Assembly: GCF_016899425.1 (NCBI RefSeq)
Contig: NZ_CP045996.1
Location: forward strand, 558,001 to 622,000
Source: Burkholderia sp. MS389
GTDB lineage: Bacteria > Pseudomonadota > Gammaproteobacteria > Burkholderiales > Burkholderiaceae
Reading direction: 5' to 3'
Length of the DNA stretch: 64,000 nt
A program made the position numbers and the translations under genes. The notes beneath the pieces were generated by a model. That model had not been told where the DNA came from. It saw only the letters and a program-made list of their open reading frames with translations, and did not search any database. Positions 36,601 to 43,815 of this stretch are shown piece by piece. Position 1 is the stretch's first letter. Every line of letters starts with the position of its first letter.

Positions 36601-39255
36601 CAGGAACGTGCCGGCCAGCGTCGGGAAGCCCTGCGTCTCGCGGTCCGCGGGCGCCGGGTCCTCGTCCTGCAGCACCTGGGTGACCCACGGCGTGTCGGCG
36701 TCGGGATCGAAACTGTCGAGCGCGGCGTAGAGCGCCGACGTCGTGTTCTCCGTCTTCAGCACGCCGAGCTGATCCCACGCGTACCAGTAGAACTGGCGGT
36801 TCGCGTCGCTGCCGGGCGCGTACTGGATGCCGGCGAAGTGGTAGGACCAGCTCACGCCGTCGAACACCAGCACGTTCGGGCCCGAGCCGATCAGGCTGTT
36901 GCCGGTGATCACCGGGCCGAGCGTCTGCATGAAGGCCGGCGACAGGTTCGTGAAGCCCGGGCCGTCGAATACGTCGGGCAGCGGGCGCAACGCGAGGTTG
37001 CCGTAGTCGTCGTCCCACGCGAGCACGGCCAGGCGGTAGTCGAAAGCCTGCACCACGCCGCCCGACGACGCATAGCGGTCGATCCACGCGGCGGCCGCGA
37101 AGCCCTGGCCCATCGACAGCTGGAAATACGACGTGGCGCCGACCGCCGGAATCGTGATCGCGTCGGTGTCCAGCGTGCTGCCGAGCCGCCACGCCAGCGT
37201 CGCCGCATCGCGGACCATCAGGCTGAAGCGGCCGCGCGCCGTGTCCTCGTCATAGCAGAACACCAGATAGTGATTCGTGGCCGCCGCCACGTACGATTGC
37301 GTATTGACGCTGCCGGACGGGCAGCACGTGCCGCTCGCGAGCGCGGGCGCGACGTCCCAGTCGCGCGTCTGCCAGTTCAGCGCGTAGCGGTCGACGCGGC
37401 GATCGTCGTCGTCGATCACGACGAAGAAGTCGGCGCCGTTGGCGATCCGCAGTTGCGTGCTGTCGTAGCGGTACGGCGTGGGCGAGCCGGGCTCGCCCGC
37501 GAAATGCCAGTCCGCGTTCGCGACCGGCCGGCGCGACGCGAGATAGAGCGTCGATTGCGTGTCGTCGAGGTTGGCCAGCAGCAGCATGAAGCTGTCGGCG
37601 CTGGTCGTGGCTACCGTCCGATCGAGATCGAGCGCGCCGTCGAAGCGCTGCCAGTCCGTCCAGGCCGAAATCCAGCGGCCCAGCCACGTGTAGACGTTCA
37701 CCAGCAGCGCGTTCTCGCTGGCCTCGTACCAGGCGACGACCACGTAGTCGGCGCCGTACCAGATGCGCGGCGCGCCCGGCCGGCTGGCGCCGAACGGATT
37801 GTCGACGGTGAGGTTGCGCGAGCCCGGATCGACGTTCTCGTCCGCGCCCACGTCGATCTCGGCGTACGTGTAGCGCAGCACGCCGCCGGTGGGCAGCGTC
37901 ATCGACGTCATCGCGCCCGGGTTCGGCGCGCCGTCGGCATCGAAGTTGTAGTCGAATGCGATGCCGGGGCGGGCCGCGCCGCCGCTGAAGGTATCGGTCA
38001 CCCCTTTCAGATAGCGTTTGTAGCAGGCGCCGGTGGCGAGCGGATTGGCTGCGTCGCGCGGCGCGAGCAGGGTCAGGTCGTACCAGTCGAAATCGAGCCG
38101 GGTCTGCTGCGCGCCCGAGCCGTCGATCACGTCGACGTGGTCGAGATAGCGCGTCTCGTAACGGTCCTGCCATGCGTTCGGCTGGTCGCCCGGCGCCTGG
38201 GCAGGGTCGCCGTGCGCGGCCAGGTATTCCTTCGGCGCGTCGAGCGAGCGGGTGTCGTAGGTCATCGGCTGCCATGCGAACCGGCACGACCAGCCGAGAT
38301 CGTTTTCCATGCTCGCGATCTGGCATTCGCGCGTGTAAGTCAACGTGCCGTCGCCGACCGCCTGCTCGATCGTGCTGTACGAAAATTCGATCCAGTGCCC
38401 GAGCGTATTGCGCAACTGCGCGAGATTCCACGCGAGCGCGTAGCGCTGCTGGTTTTCCGCGCGGCGGCTCGGGCCGACCCAGTTGCCCCAGCGGATGCCC
38501 CACTGGATCAGGTTGCGCGCGGCGGCGGCCGCATCCGAGCCGCCGTAAGTGGCGACCGTGCCGTCCGGGCGGACGACTTCCCAGCTGTCCCAGGCCGGGT
38601 AGTGCGTGATCTGCCAGAACTGGTAGGGCGCCGTTTCATAGGACTGGCCGTCGGTGGTCACGGTGATCGTGCCGTCCGGTTGCCGGCGCAACAGGTGCGA
38701 GCGGCGCAGCGGCGCATCGTCGAGACGCCACTCGTCGGGGCGGCCGGTGGACGCGATCCGCGCGTCGCCGGACGGGCGCCAGCCGTGTCGTTCCAGCGCG
38801 GACGCGAGCGGCGCCGGCACGCGGTCGCTCGCGAACAGCGCCGCGGTCGCGGCGTCGTCGAACGCGTCGGCGGGCAGCGTGCCGCGGCTCCACGCCGTCG
38901 GGATCGGCACGAGCTGCATCGCCTGGCCCTGGCTCATCAGGTAATACTGGACGTCGAGCGGGCTGCCCGTACCCTGCGTTTCCGCGACGATGCGTTCGAG
39001 CGGCATGCTCCAGCCCACGCCGAGCGCGCCGCTCGGGTTCGTGAGGTTCCATTGCGAGACCTGGTCCGCGACGTTGCTCTGGTACAGCAGGGTCAGGTCG
39101 AACGCCAGCCCGCCACGTGCCGGCAGCGTCAGCAGCTTGAGCGGAAAGGCGAGATTGCCGCGGAACAGGTTCACGGCGGAACCGAAGCTGCCGGCGTCGA
39201 ACTGGAGCACGCCCAGGGCGGGGATGTCGGCTTGCTGGCTGGCGCTGGTGGACAT
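30652..39255 (-). CDS. Giant SpvB/RHS-repeat protein with a C-terminal candidate toxin domain
   Basis: A 2,867-residue protein with no classical signal peptide. The N-terminus resembles SpvB/TcB (LVLYQSNVADQ-like start, GALGVGWSMPLERIV, YYLMSQGQAMQLVPI). A long beta-propeller-like middle follows, then a jelly-roll-like carbohydrate-binding segment (near LWFKSPPGATASDF) and a LamG-like segment. YD/RHS repeats run to the RHS core end, GHNYDADSGFYDCNARFYHPGYGRYLSVDP, and DPSGM at about 2510. The tail has an Ala/Gly-rich hydrophobic block (about 2515-2680) and a final domain with VVATHG (His2767) and LVTCFAG (Cys2823). GAGGAG precedes the ATG by 5 bases. RHS shells usually enclose a cleaved toxin. 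No immunity gene is adjacent. Confidence 0.88.
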   Translation of the reverse strand: MSTSASQQADIPALGVLQFDAGSFGSAVNLFRGNLAFPLKLLTLPARGGLAFDLTLLYQSNVADQVSQWNLTNPSGALGVGWSMPLERIVAETQGTGSPLDVQYYLMSQGQAMQLVPIPTAWSRGTLPADAFDDAATAALFASDRVPAPLASALERHGWRPSGDARIASTGRPDEWRLDDAPLRRSHLLRRQPDGTITVTTDGQSYETAPYQFWQITHYPAWDSWEVVRPDGTVATYGGSDAAAAARNLIQWGIRWGNWVGPSRRAENQQRYALAWNLAQLRNTLGHWIEFSYSTIEQAVGDGTLTYTRECQIASMENDLGWSCRFAWQPMTYDTRSLDAPKEYLAAHGDPAQAPGDQPNAWQDRYETRYLDHVDVIDGSGAQQTRLDFDWYDLTLLAPRDAANPLATGACYKRYLKGVTDTFSGGAARPGIAFDYNFDADGAPNPGAMTSMTLPTGGVLRYTYAEIDVGADENVDPGSRNLTVDNPFGASRPGAPRIWYGADYVVVAWYEASENALLVNVYTWLGRWISAWTDWQRFDGALDLDRTVATTSADSFMLLLANLDDTQSTLYLASRRPVANADWHFAGEPGSPTPYRYDSTQLRIANGADFFVVIDDDDRRVDRYALNWQTRDWDVAPALASGTCCPSGSVNTQSYVAAATNHYLVFCYDEDTARGRFSLMVRDAATLAWRLGSTLDTDAITIPAVGATSYFQLSMGQGFAAAAWIDRYASSGGVVQAFDYRLAVLAWDDDYGNLALRPLPDVFDGPGFTNLSPAFMQTLGPVITGNSLIGSGPNVLVFDGVSWSYHFAGIQYAPGSDANRQFYWYAWDQLGVLKTENTTSALYAALDSFDPDADTPWVTQVLQDEDPAPADRETQGFPTLAGTFLSQNRDLYGRSVWPAWNPLAGFRLGEITVDRFDSTTVINQAPDFLAFMTLDADGAPLDTQVRFFCNGGLLRDAQGEPVVERFPGQQMFRLLNSTLHYETAISGKLPAIPSGFVTFPSGNEIDASTHITLHRYANHSLHAPLAAFVVTALAMDSGYDTMLRCYAYADVSANTDPSGSIVQFSTVSEYQACETPQAQRYGWTTSHFYNGLPARTLQLPDDCRIRAGVRGTAAPVDDAYSLAAGLLLSSSVYDRDGTLLSSTTSDWTYTDQVASDANGATLRNLYDAVPQIATSVESLQGVARTMTYAYNAASGYPATVQTAYYDSRGELNVTQRTSLFGFEVYPAMWSAHILAPVASASTRVQADGGWLLQAAKAQTFRNWAHDDGTTYLAEADSWVAVDENAPPFAAWNGGQPGAGWLLEERIDTRDGEGNVLLSHDVTGRPMASLFDDAARFRIAGFVNSASGNAYDSFEDYQRPTWSLPAGAAVYRDDAASGTACLQITASATLTRAVTLTDGRARQLFGLWFKSPPGATASDFTVTLTLTAPGGAQLSRRLAPTAGQWQPQQWTVDPSSLGLGANATVTLGIRAELPAGGAAWLRLDDVFFTPLDCQFQSIAYDGARLRTLGTTAPNGVRSRTLYNPFAEPSVTVGPWDNPSLISMTWFAAQDTTIGPAAPFPRATPNAAINVNGQGIGIYDGFCNGALAFYTAASGNAADWSAGGGLLSYHGEAAGPLGARLERTGFAAASIAARVLVDRASLGDAVLGTGTWFVGFSPAQGWRLWRLDGANPVLLQSDSGAPAAREWLLVAVTGRVLFFADGLKVFEYADAAVAAPFGIQLGMTQPGSFSALAVAEDVGLSVEYRDGLARSLQTLKLESADSAVLDTGVYDDRGNTAIRALTSRVTVSGAQALFVYQDGLVTNGGADGSLWQGAPLEGALAAWHPDAGGYPFARTVYENAPLGRPVAFGQPGYDYAIRPGSTHYATRGYGVNADAGRFAYPLPIGEYHLTTDVDPNGAVTQSWSDTAEHLIGRVVQNALTDDSLDWRMSQIYDAQGRTIASVPPASYAAGGAGTKAVPAGSSTADYDFAGHRLSSTDPDSGTTQIVYSSAGLMRFLADGNALNGGYIAYRKYDTLSRVIEEGTCAVAWDRAQLQQHADDPDWPPSSPTWSVRRHYDGDGSDATQDDHLAGRLWKVEVNQGDAGQAGLTETVAYDRAGRVLARRRQFAGTPAGDCVIANTWSAGGNLLSSTDSTTGLVSLRRYDALGRLLEVAADTGGTTTVLIAHEYEPNGKPALTRLLPDGKGASMLSRRFAYTPPGWPTVSDAGGVLRETLAYDTGACEGGGYYNGEIARQTVTSDVPGGSVGPACTTMDSLGQLTAFGSGADAQRWEIDLNGNFERHTRGADSAGYTYAAGTNRLTGYTAAQDTTTFAYDHAGGIVGASDGAGATCWQIGYDAGTGRPVSYAGPGASLSILRDADGNRAALTRTSGGATSQRFQTSMPDGELMVDAANGASAPTRFIAALDVQVAWHDGRFYFALLDHLGSVRVLLDASGETVGAWQYDVYGQPTVLVAAPFAWPRLFTGHNYDADSGFYDCNARFYHPGYGRYLSVDPMLETPSPYVYVGNNPLVFTDPSGMNVWGIIVGALVTLAVGVAGVLLLGTGIGAAILVGVVAGAVGSMAGDLMSMATGDQISWKQFGIDALAGAAAGAAGALAGGGAGALTARAALGLSAGKVATTLSVSLVSGIAGGVAGGAAGAGVTAGMTGQPFFSRATALNIAIGAVAGGGAGLMAAGAHLTFFTGKASVGVNPTPLENAGEIPNYPPPNAPGLPSEPGQSGLVGKVRILMPNDPVTTSVKATWDAFTTDLQRQQFAQNLTRVGNLDVDVVATHGISRSAMVEWTAKNGVPINRPTSASTLARFLRAQGYGAIDRNFPAASGRPIKLVTCFAGMAGRFSFAQALANELQVDVYAHWWVVYPTNNATPWIRFQPR

Positions 39256-39273
39256 GGCGACTCCTCGAGAAAA

Positions 39274-39306
39274 TGGTCCTCGGCCCGAACGGCGGGCGGA
39301 GGACCA
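39274..39306 (-). terminator. Terminator-like hairpin directly before the giant RHS gene (attenuator candidate)
   Basis: On the minus strand TGGTCCTC and GAGGACCA pair at the base. One G-G mismatch follows, then a 5-pair inner stem and a 5-base loop. The stem is followed at once by TTTTC and, 8 bases later, the GAGGAG ribosome site of the RHS gene. This is the layout of an intrinsic terminator inside an operon, which would let the two small upstream genes be made in excess. Confidence 0.6.
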
Positions 39307-39377
39307 CGAAAGGCACGACTGCAAACCGGACAATGGAACGACGCCGCGCATCGCGGCGATGCGGCGGCGAACGTCGC

Positions 39378-39701
39378 TTATTGCGCCCAGGCAATGACCG
39401 ACGCGGTCAACGAGCAACTGCTCGGGTTGAGTTCGTTGTTGCTGTTGTCGATCAGCTGGAGCGAGCCCGTGATGGTCACCGTCGGCGAATTGTTCTGCGT
39501 CTGGACCTGCACGCTCGCGCCTACCGTGCGCAGGTGGTGGTCGGTGCTGCCGAACGAGGCCGAGTAACTGGCCACCGACGCGCCGGCCGCAATCACGTTG
39601 GTCGGGAAGCTGTAGGTGGTCTGGGCCGTGATGACGCCCGAGTCGGACGGCGTGGCGGTGCTCACGGGAATCGAGATGTTCTGCACGTAGATGGACGGCA
39701 T
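39378..39701 (-). CDS. Small beta-rich protein of unknown function, upstream of the RHS gene
   Basis: A 107-residue protein starting MPSIYVQNISIPVST. It is rich in Thr, Ser, Val and Asn, with alternating hydrophobic residues that suggest a beta-sandwich (TYSFPTNVIAAGASVASYSASF, VQVQTQNNSPTVTITGSLQLID). There is no signal peptide or membrane segment. ACAGGAGTC lies 6 bases before the ATG at 39701, a strong ribosome site. It sits between another tiny gene and the giant RHS gene on the same strand, so the three probably form one transcript. I do not recognise the family. Confidence 0.75.
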   Translation of the reverse strand: MPSIYVQNISIPVSTATPSDSGVITAQTTYSFPTNVIAAGASVASYSASFGSTDHHLRTVGASVQVQTQNNSPTVTITGSLQLIDNSNNELNPSSCSLTASVIAWAQ

Positions 39702-39822
39702 GAAAGACTCCTGTCGATCGGTAGGGTGGGGAAACACGCTGCGCGCGAGATGACGCGCACGGGCCGTACGGCGACTGCACGCTGCCGCGACGCGGCGACC
39801 CGTCCCGCGCGCGGAATACGGT

Positions 39823-40059
39823 TCAGGGCAGCGTCACGCCGTGAGAATCGTTCTCGCCGGTCACGCCCGACTGCCATTCGCTGTTGCGGGTCCAGAAGAT
39901 GTACAGGTACTTGCGCTCGCCCGGCGCCGGATCGCCCCATTGATTGCTGGCGGTGAATACGCGCTGGCCGTTCTTGTAGGCCGCCGCCACCTGGGTCGTG
40001 ACATCGATGGTCGAGTTGTAGACCCCGTAACCGGCATTTTCGATCGTCGTGGTACTCAT
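39823..40059 (-). CDS. Small protein, first gene of the RHS operon (DUF3395-like pattern)
   Basis: A 78-residue protein. The pattern NAGYGVYNSTIDVTTQVAAAY, then ASNQWGDPAPGERKYLYIFW, resembles the A-x-YG...DVT...GDP-x-PG-x-x-K-x-L-x-I signature I associate with DUF3395-like beta-sandwich domains. This match is from memory. Two ATGs are close together. ATG 40059 is preferred because AAGGA lies 7 bases before it, while it abuts the ATG at 40065 without spacing. There is no signal peptide. A structured leader lies 54 bases upstream. Confidence 0.72.
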   Translation of the reverse strand: MSTTTIENAGYGVYNSTIDVTTQVAAAYKNGQRVFTASNQWGDPAPGERKYLYIFWTRNSEWQSGVTGENDSHGVTLP

Positions 40060-40112
40060 TTTCATTCCTTCATCAATATGTGAAATATCGAGGCACGTCT
40101 TTTTTAAAGAAA

Positions 40113-40157
40113 TCCCGAATTTATATTGCGCGACCGGTGAAATTCGGGACTCACCGG
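40113..40157 (-). promoter_or_regulatory. Leader with two mutually exclusive stems upstream of the RHS operon
   Basis: TCCCGAATTT (40113-40122) pairs perfectly with AAATTCGGGA (40140-40149). CCGGTGA (40134-40140) pairs perfectly with TCACCGG (40151-40157). The two stems share bases, so they cannot form together. Read on the minus strand, the 10-pair stem comes second and is followed by TTTCTTT, like a terminator, while the first stem would prevent it. It could also be two overlapping protein-binding palindromes. Confidence 0.5.
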
Positions 40158-40675
40158 ATTTTTGAAATGAGTATTCCGCGAACATGCCGTCTCGCATTGA
40201 AACCCGACGCATGCGCGACGCGATGCGGGTGGACGACGCACGTGACGATGCCGCCCCGGTTCTATCGAAAAACCGTCGGCGGACCTGCGTGGTCGGATGG
40301 CTGAATGACGGGAATCAACCGCCAGGCGGCGGTTTGCTGGTAGCGGACATGGATGTGGCCCCCGTTCGGATCACGTCTGTTTTACTTCTTCGTCTTGCAT
40401 TTCGCCGACGCGCATTTCTTGCATGCCGATGCAAATGCAACTCTCAGTCCTGTTGTTTTGTCGTGCTGCGATTGCGTATTGCGTCGAGTGCAATGGGAGT
40501 AAATACCACGCGATTCGGCATGTCAAGGATGCGCTTATAAAAAGCGTTTGTAATCGACCGTCATTGAATAGGCGCGTTTTTGTGGTGGTGCGGCGGCCGC
40601 GTATCCTCGCGCGATCCCGGTATGGAGGGGGCCGACGGGTGAGGCGGCGCCCGAGCCGGGCTGGCGAACCGCGCT
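40158..40675. other. Gene-free spacer between the RHS operon and the MerR gene
   Basis: About 520 bases without a convincing gene. The half nearer the MerR gene is AT-rich. It contains a perfect dyad TTGCAT-gccg-ATGCAA (40419-40434), flanked by another TTGCAT (40395-40400) and another ATGCAA (40435-40440). The cluster looks like an operator but its regulator is unknown. Confidence 0.45.
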
Positions 40676-41062
40676 TCAATCGAGCGGCGGCACCGCGCCA
40701 TCGCGCAACATCTTGACGAGCCGCGCGCGCCGCTTTTCGAGATCGGCGATCTGGCGGTCGATCGCTTCGAGGCGTTCGCGCTGGACGTCGGTGATCTGGT
40801 CGCACGACCGCGCGCCGTCGATCAGCAGCATGCAGTCCGGAAAGCCGCGAATGTCGTCGAGGGTGAAGCCGGTCGCGATCATGCGCTGAATCTGCTTGAC
40901 CTGCGTCACCGCGTTGTCGGCGAACAGGCGATAGCCGTTGGCCGCGCGCACCGACGCGAGCAGGCCGTGCTCGTCGTAGTGCCGGATCGAGCGCACGCTC
41001 GCGCCGGTGAGCTGCGCGAGTTTGCCGATGGTCAGCAGGGGCTGGGTAGGCGGGTTTTTCAT
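40676..41062 (-). CDS. MerR-family transcriptional regulator
   Basis: A 128-residue MerR protein. The winged HTH is TIGKLAQLTGASVRSIRHYDEHGLL at residues 11-35, then ANGYRLF, followed by a long dimerisation helix (about 80-120). There is no CxxC or other metal-type cysteine cluster at the C-terminus. A single Cys lies in FPDCML and another in RSCDQI. It therefore probably senses a small molecule or redox change. It is divergent from the hydrolase gene, with a MerR-type promoter between them. Confidence 0.88.
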   Translation of the reverse strand: MKNPPTQPLLTIGKLAQLTGASVRSIRHYDEHGLLASVRAANGYRLFADNAVTQVKQIQRMIATGFTLDDIRGFPDCMLLIDGARSCDQITDVQRERLEAIDRQIADLEKRRARLVKMLRDGAVPPLD

Positions 41063-41086
41063 GGAAAGCAGGTTAGCACGATCCGC

Positions 41087-41118
41087 TTGACTCTCACACC
41101 AGTGTGAGGGTTGAGACT
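41087..41118 (+). promoter_or_regulatory. MerR-type promoter with central palindrome
   Basis: A -35-like TTGACT (41087-41092) is followed by the perfect palindrome CTCACAC-CA-GTGTGAG (41093-41108), then TTGAGACT (41111-41118) in the -10 position. The spacing is about 19 bases, longer than the usual 17. Dyads in over-long spacers are the hallmark of MerR-activated promoters. It drives the hydrolase gene, whose start lies about 30 bases downstream. Confidence 0.65.
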
Positions 41119-41148
41119 GGGCGTCCGTTCATGCCTGGAGGAAAAATC

Positions 41149-42057
41149 GTGACGACCCGAGTGCTGATCCGCTGGCTGATGGCCGTGATCTGGTGGGCGA
41201 CGCCGTTCGCGTTGGCGTACGACGCGGCCGCCGCGCCGCTGAGCTATACCGTGACGTCGACGGACGGCGTGAAGCTGGCCGTGCAGGAAAGCGGCGACCC
41301 CGACGGCGTGCCGGTCATCCTGATCCACGGCCTGCTCGGCAGCCGGCTGAACTGGGACGCGCAGGTCCGGAGCCCCGACCTGCGCGGATTCCGGATCATC
41401 ACGTACGACCTGCGCGGCCACGGGCTGTCGGACAAGCCGCTCGGCGCGCAACCGTATCGCGACGGAACCCGCTGGGGCGACGATCTCGCCGCGGTCATCG
41501 ACGGTGCGCATGCGCGCAAACCCGTCGTGGTCGGCTGGTCGCTCGGCGGCGCGGTGATCTCGAACTACCTCGCCAAATACGGCGATCGCGCGATCGCGGG
41601 CGCCGTGTATGTCGATGGCGTGGTCGAGCTTGCGCCGGGCCAGATCGTCGATCATCCGGACGTGTACCGGGACATGAATGCGCCGGACCTGAAAACGCAT
41701 CTCGACGGCGAGCGTACGTTCGTCGGTCTGTGCTTCAACCGTCGGCCGGATGCCGTGACGTTCGAGCGCTTGCTCGCGAACGCGGCGATGGCGTCGTGGG
41801 ACATGCAAAAGACGATTCCGACGATGTCGGTGTTCGCCGCCGCGGGGCTCGGCAATGCGCGTGTGCCGCTGCTCTTCATCTACGGCGGCCGCGACGCGCT
41901 GGTCGATACGCACGCGACGCTGGCTCGCGCGGCCGAGTTGAATCCGCGCATTGCCAGCAAGGTGTACGCGGAGTCGGGGCACGCGCCGTTCATCGAGGAA
42001 GCCGAGCGGTTCAATCGCGATCTGGCCGCGTTCGTGCGGTCGGCGTCTGCGCAATGA
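41149..42057 (+). CDS. Alpha/beta hydrolase, exported or membrane-anchored
   Basis: A 302-residue alpha/beta hydrolase. The N-terminal hydrophobic stretch LIRWLMAVIWWATPFALAYDAAA (about residues 6-28) looks like a signal peptide. The oxyanion region is ILIHGLLGS, the nucleophile elbow is GWSLGG with Ser131, and the acid and base are Asp249 (YGGRDALVD) and His278 (ESGHAPF). The start is placed at GTG 41149 because GGAGG lies 7 bases upstream. An in-frame ATG at 41131 would overlap that site. The MerR neighbour probably controls it. Substrate unknown, with haloperoxidase or esterase relatives possible. Confidence 0.85.
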   Translation: MTTRVLIRWLMAVIWWATPFALAYDAAAAPLSYTVTSTDGVKLAVQESGDPDGVPVILIHGLLGSRLNWDAQVRSPDLRGFRIITYDLRGHGLSDKPLGAQPYRDGTRWGDDLAAVIDGAHARKPVVVGWSLGGAVISNYLAKYGDRAIAGAVYVDGVVELAPGQIVDHPDVYRDMNAPDLKTHLDGERTFVGLCFNRRPDAVTFERLLANAAMASWDMQKTIPTMSVFAAAGLGNARVPLLFIYGGRDALVDTHATLARAAELNPRIASKVYAESGHAPFIEEAERFNRDLAAFVRSASAQ

Positions 42058-42384
42058 AGTCGTGTGCCGCGCGGCCCGGAGAGGTCGGGCCGGCGTGACC
42101 GGCTAATGTAATGAAGCGCAGGCGATTCGTTAACGAAGGCATTCTCGATTGAACATGCGTGCCGCTGCCAAGCGCCGCCCGCGCAACTTTATGACGCACG
42201 CCGATTAATTTATCGGTTTATATCGCTTGGGATTGCCGGACCGGAGGAACAGAATTTCCGCTGCCGGAACCCGGCGACAGCGGCGCCGCGTTCGTTCGAC
42301 GCCGCGATGGTCGCGCAGGCACTTGCCCGGTTCCCGGCTTCACGACGACCTTGCCATGCATTCGGCATCAAACTAAGGAATCCG
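42058..42384. other. Spacer upstream of the MFS gene
   Basis: No gene is visible in these 327 bases. An AT-rich stretch holds the near-palindrome CCGATTAATTTATCGG (42201-42216), one mismatch from perfect, followed by TTTATAT. It may be an operator and promoter element for the transporter gene at 42385. Confidence 0.4.
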
Positions 42385-43812
42385 ATGAGTTCGATCGATC
42401 TGAGCCCGGTCACGCCGGTTTCTTCTCCCATCCGCTCGGCCAGCGACGTCGCGCGCCTGATCAATACGGTGGACAGTTCGGTCAGCCACGCACGGATGAT
42501 CGTGCTGCTGGCGCTCGGCGGCGTGTTTCTCGACGCGTACGACCTGACGACGCTGTCGTACGGCATCGACGACGTCGCGCGCGAATTCGGGCTGACGCCC
42601 GCGCTGACCGGGCTGGTCGGTTCGGCGATCATGATCGGCACGATCTTCGGCAGCCTGATCGGCGGCTGGCTGACCGACCGGATCGGCCGCTACCAGGTGT
42701 TCATGGCCGACATGCTGTTCTTCGTGGTCGCGGCGATCGCGGCCGGGCTCGCGCCGAATGTCTGGGTGCTGATCGCCGCGCGCTTCGTGATGGGGCTCGG
42801 CGTCGGCATCGACCTGCCCGTCGCGATGGCGTTTCTTGCCGAATTCTCGAAGTTCAACGGCCGCGGCAACAAGGCGTCGCGGCTCGCTGCGTGGTGCCCG
42901 ATGTGGTACGTCGCGTCGTCGGTGTGCTTCCTGTTGATCTTCGGCCTGTATTTCCTGCTGCCGGCCGAGCATGCGGGCTGGCTGTGGCGCGCATCGCTGA
43001 TTTTCGGCGCGGTGCCGGCGCTCGTCATCATCCTGTTCCGCAACCGCTTCATGAACGAGTCGCCGCTGTGGGCCGCGAATCAGGGCGACCTGGCCAATGC
43101 CGCGCGCATCCTGCGCGAGTCGTACGGCATCCACGCGCATGAAGCGGACGATGCGCGACGCGAGCCGAGCCCGCCGCCCGTGCGGATTCGCGTGCTGTTC
43201 CAGCGTCCGTATCTGGGGCGCACGATCGTCGCCAGCGTGATGAACCTGTGCATCCCGTTCGAATACACGGCGATCGCGTTCTTCCTGCCGTCGATCCTGT
43301 CGCAATTCCTCGGTGCGGGCGTGTTCGAGACGATCGCGGCATCGCTCGCATTGAACGTGCTGTTCGCGTTCACCGGCGGCTTGCTCGGCATGCGTCTCGC
43401 ATATCGGTATGCGTCGCGTCATGTCGCGATCGCGGGGTTCGCGCTGCAAACGGTCGCGCTCGTCGCGCTGGCGCTCGCAGGCCATCCGCACGGGGCGATC
43501 GCGGTCGGCGTCGTGTTGCTGATGCTCGGTACGTGGTTGTTCGCCGAAGGCTTCGGCCCCGGCGCACAGATGATGATCTATCCGACGCTGTCGTATCCGG
43601 CCGCGATTCGCGGCACCGGCGTCGGCTTCGGGCGGTCGTTGTGCGGCATCGGCCAGGCGCTGGCGCTGTTCGTGCTGCCGATCCTGCAGGCCCGTCTCGG
43701 CACCGACATGTTCTGGGTCGTCGCGATCAGTGCGGTCACGCCGATCGTGTTTCTGCTGATCGTGCGGTACGAACCGACGGCGCATGACGTCGACGACGAA
43801 AGCGTGGCGTAA
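42385..43812 (+). CDS. MFS transporter, sugar/aromatic-acid:proton symporter type
   Basis: A 475-residue major facilitator with 12 predicted membrane segments. The motif after segment 2 is GSLIGGWLTDRIGRYQVF, the classical G-x-x-x-D-R/K-x-G-R. A charged hydrophilic loop lies between segments 6 and 7 (about residues 225-275). FLDAYDLTTLSYG in segment 1 carries the acidic residue typical of metabolite:H+ symporters of the AAHS/MHS and sugar porter groups. The substrate is not identifiable. AAGGAATCCG precedes ATG 42385. Two terminators follow. Confidence 0.88.
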   Translation: MSSIDLSPVTPVSSPIRSASDVARLINTVDSSVSHARMIVLLALGGVFLDAYDLTTLSYGIDDVAREFGLTPALTGLVGSAIMIGTIFGSLIGGWLTDRIGRYQVFMADMLFFVVAAIAAGLAPNVWVLIAARFVMGLGVGIDLPVAMAFLAEFSKFNGRGNKASRLAAWCPMWYVASSVCFLLIFGLYFLLPAEHAGWLWRASLIFGAVPALVIILFRNRFMNESPLWAANQGDLANAARILRESYGIHAHEADDARREPSPPPVRIRVLFQRPYLGRTIVASVMNLCIPFEYTAIAFFLPSILSQFLGAGVFETIAASLALNVLFAFTGGLLGMRLAYRYASRHVAIAGFALQTVALVALALAGHPHGAIAVGVVLLMLGTWLFAEGFGPGAQMMIYPTLSYPAAIRGTGVGFGRSLCGIGQALALFVLPILQARLGTDMFWVVAISAVTPIVFLLIVRYEPTAHDVDDESVA

Positions 43813-43815
43813 GCG

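Noticed and set aside
32320-39567. Very long open frames on the plus strand opposite the RHS gene
   Set aside because: They are rich in Arg, Ala and Gly, have no ribosome site or domain pattern, and are mirror images of GC-rich codon use in the RHS gene.
40423-40716. Short plus-strand open frame before the MerR gene
   Set aside because: It runs into the 3' end of merR on the other strand, has no ribosome site and is rich in Arg.
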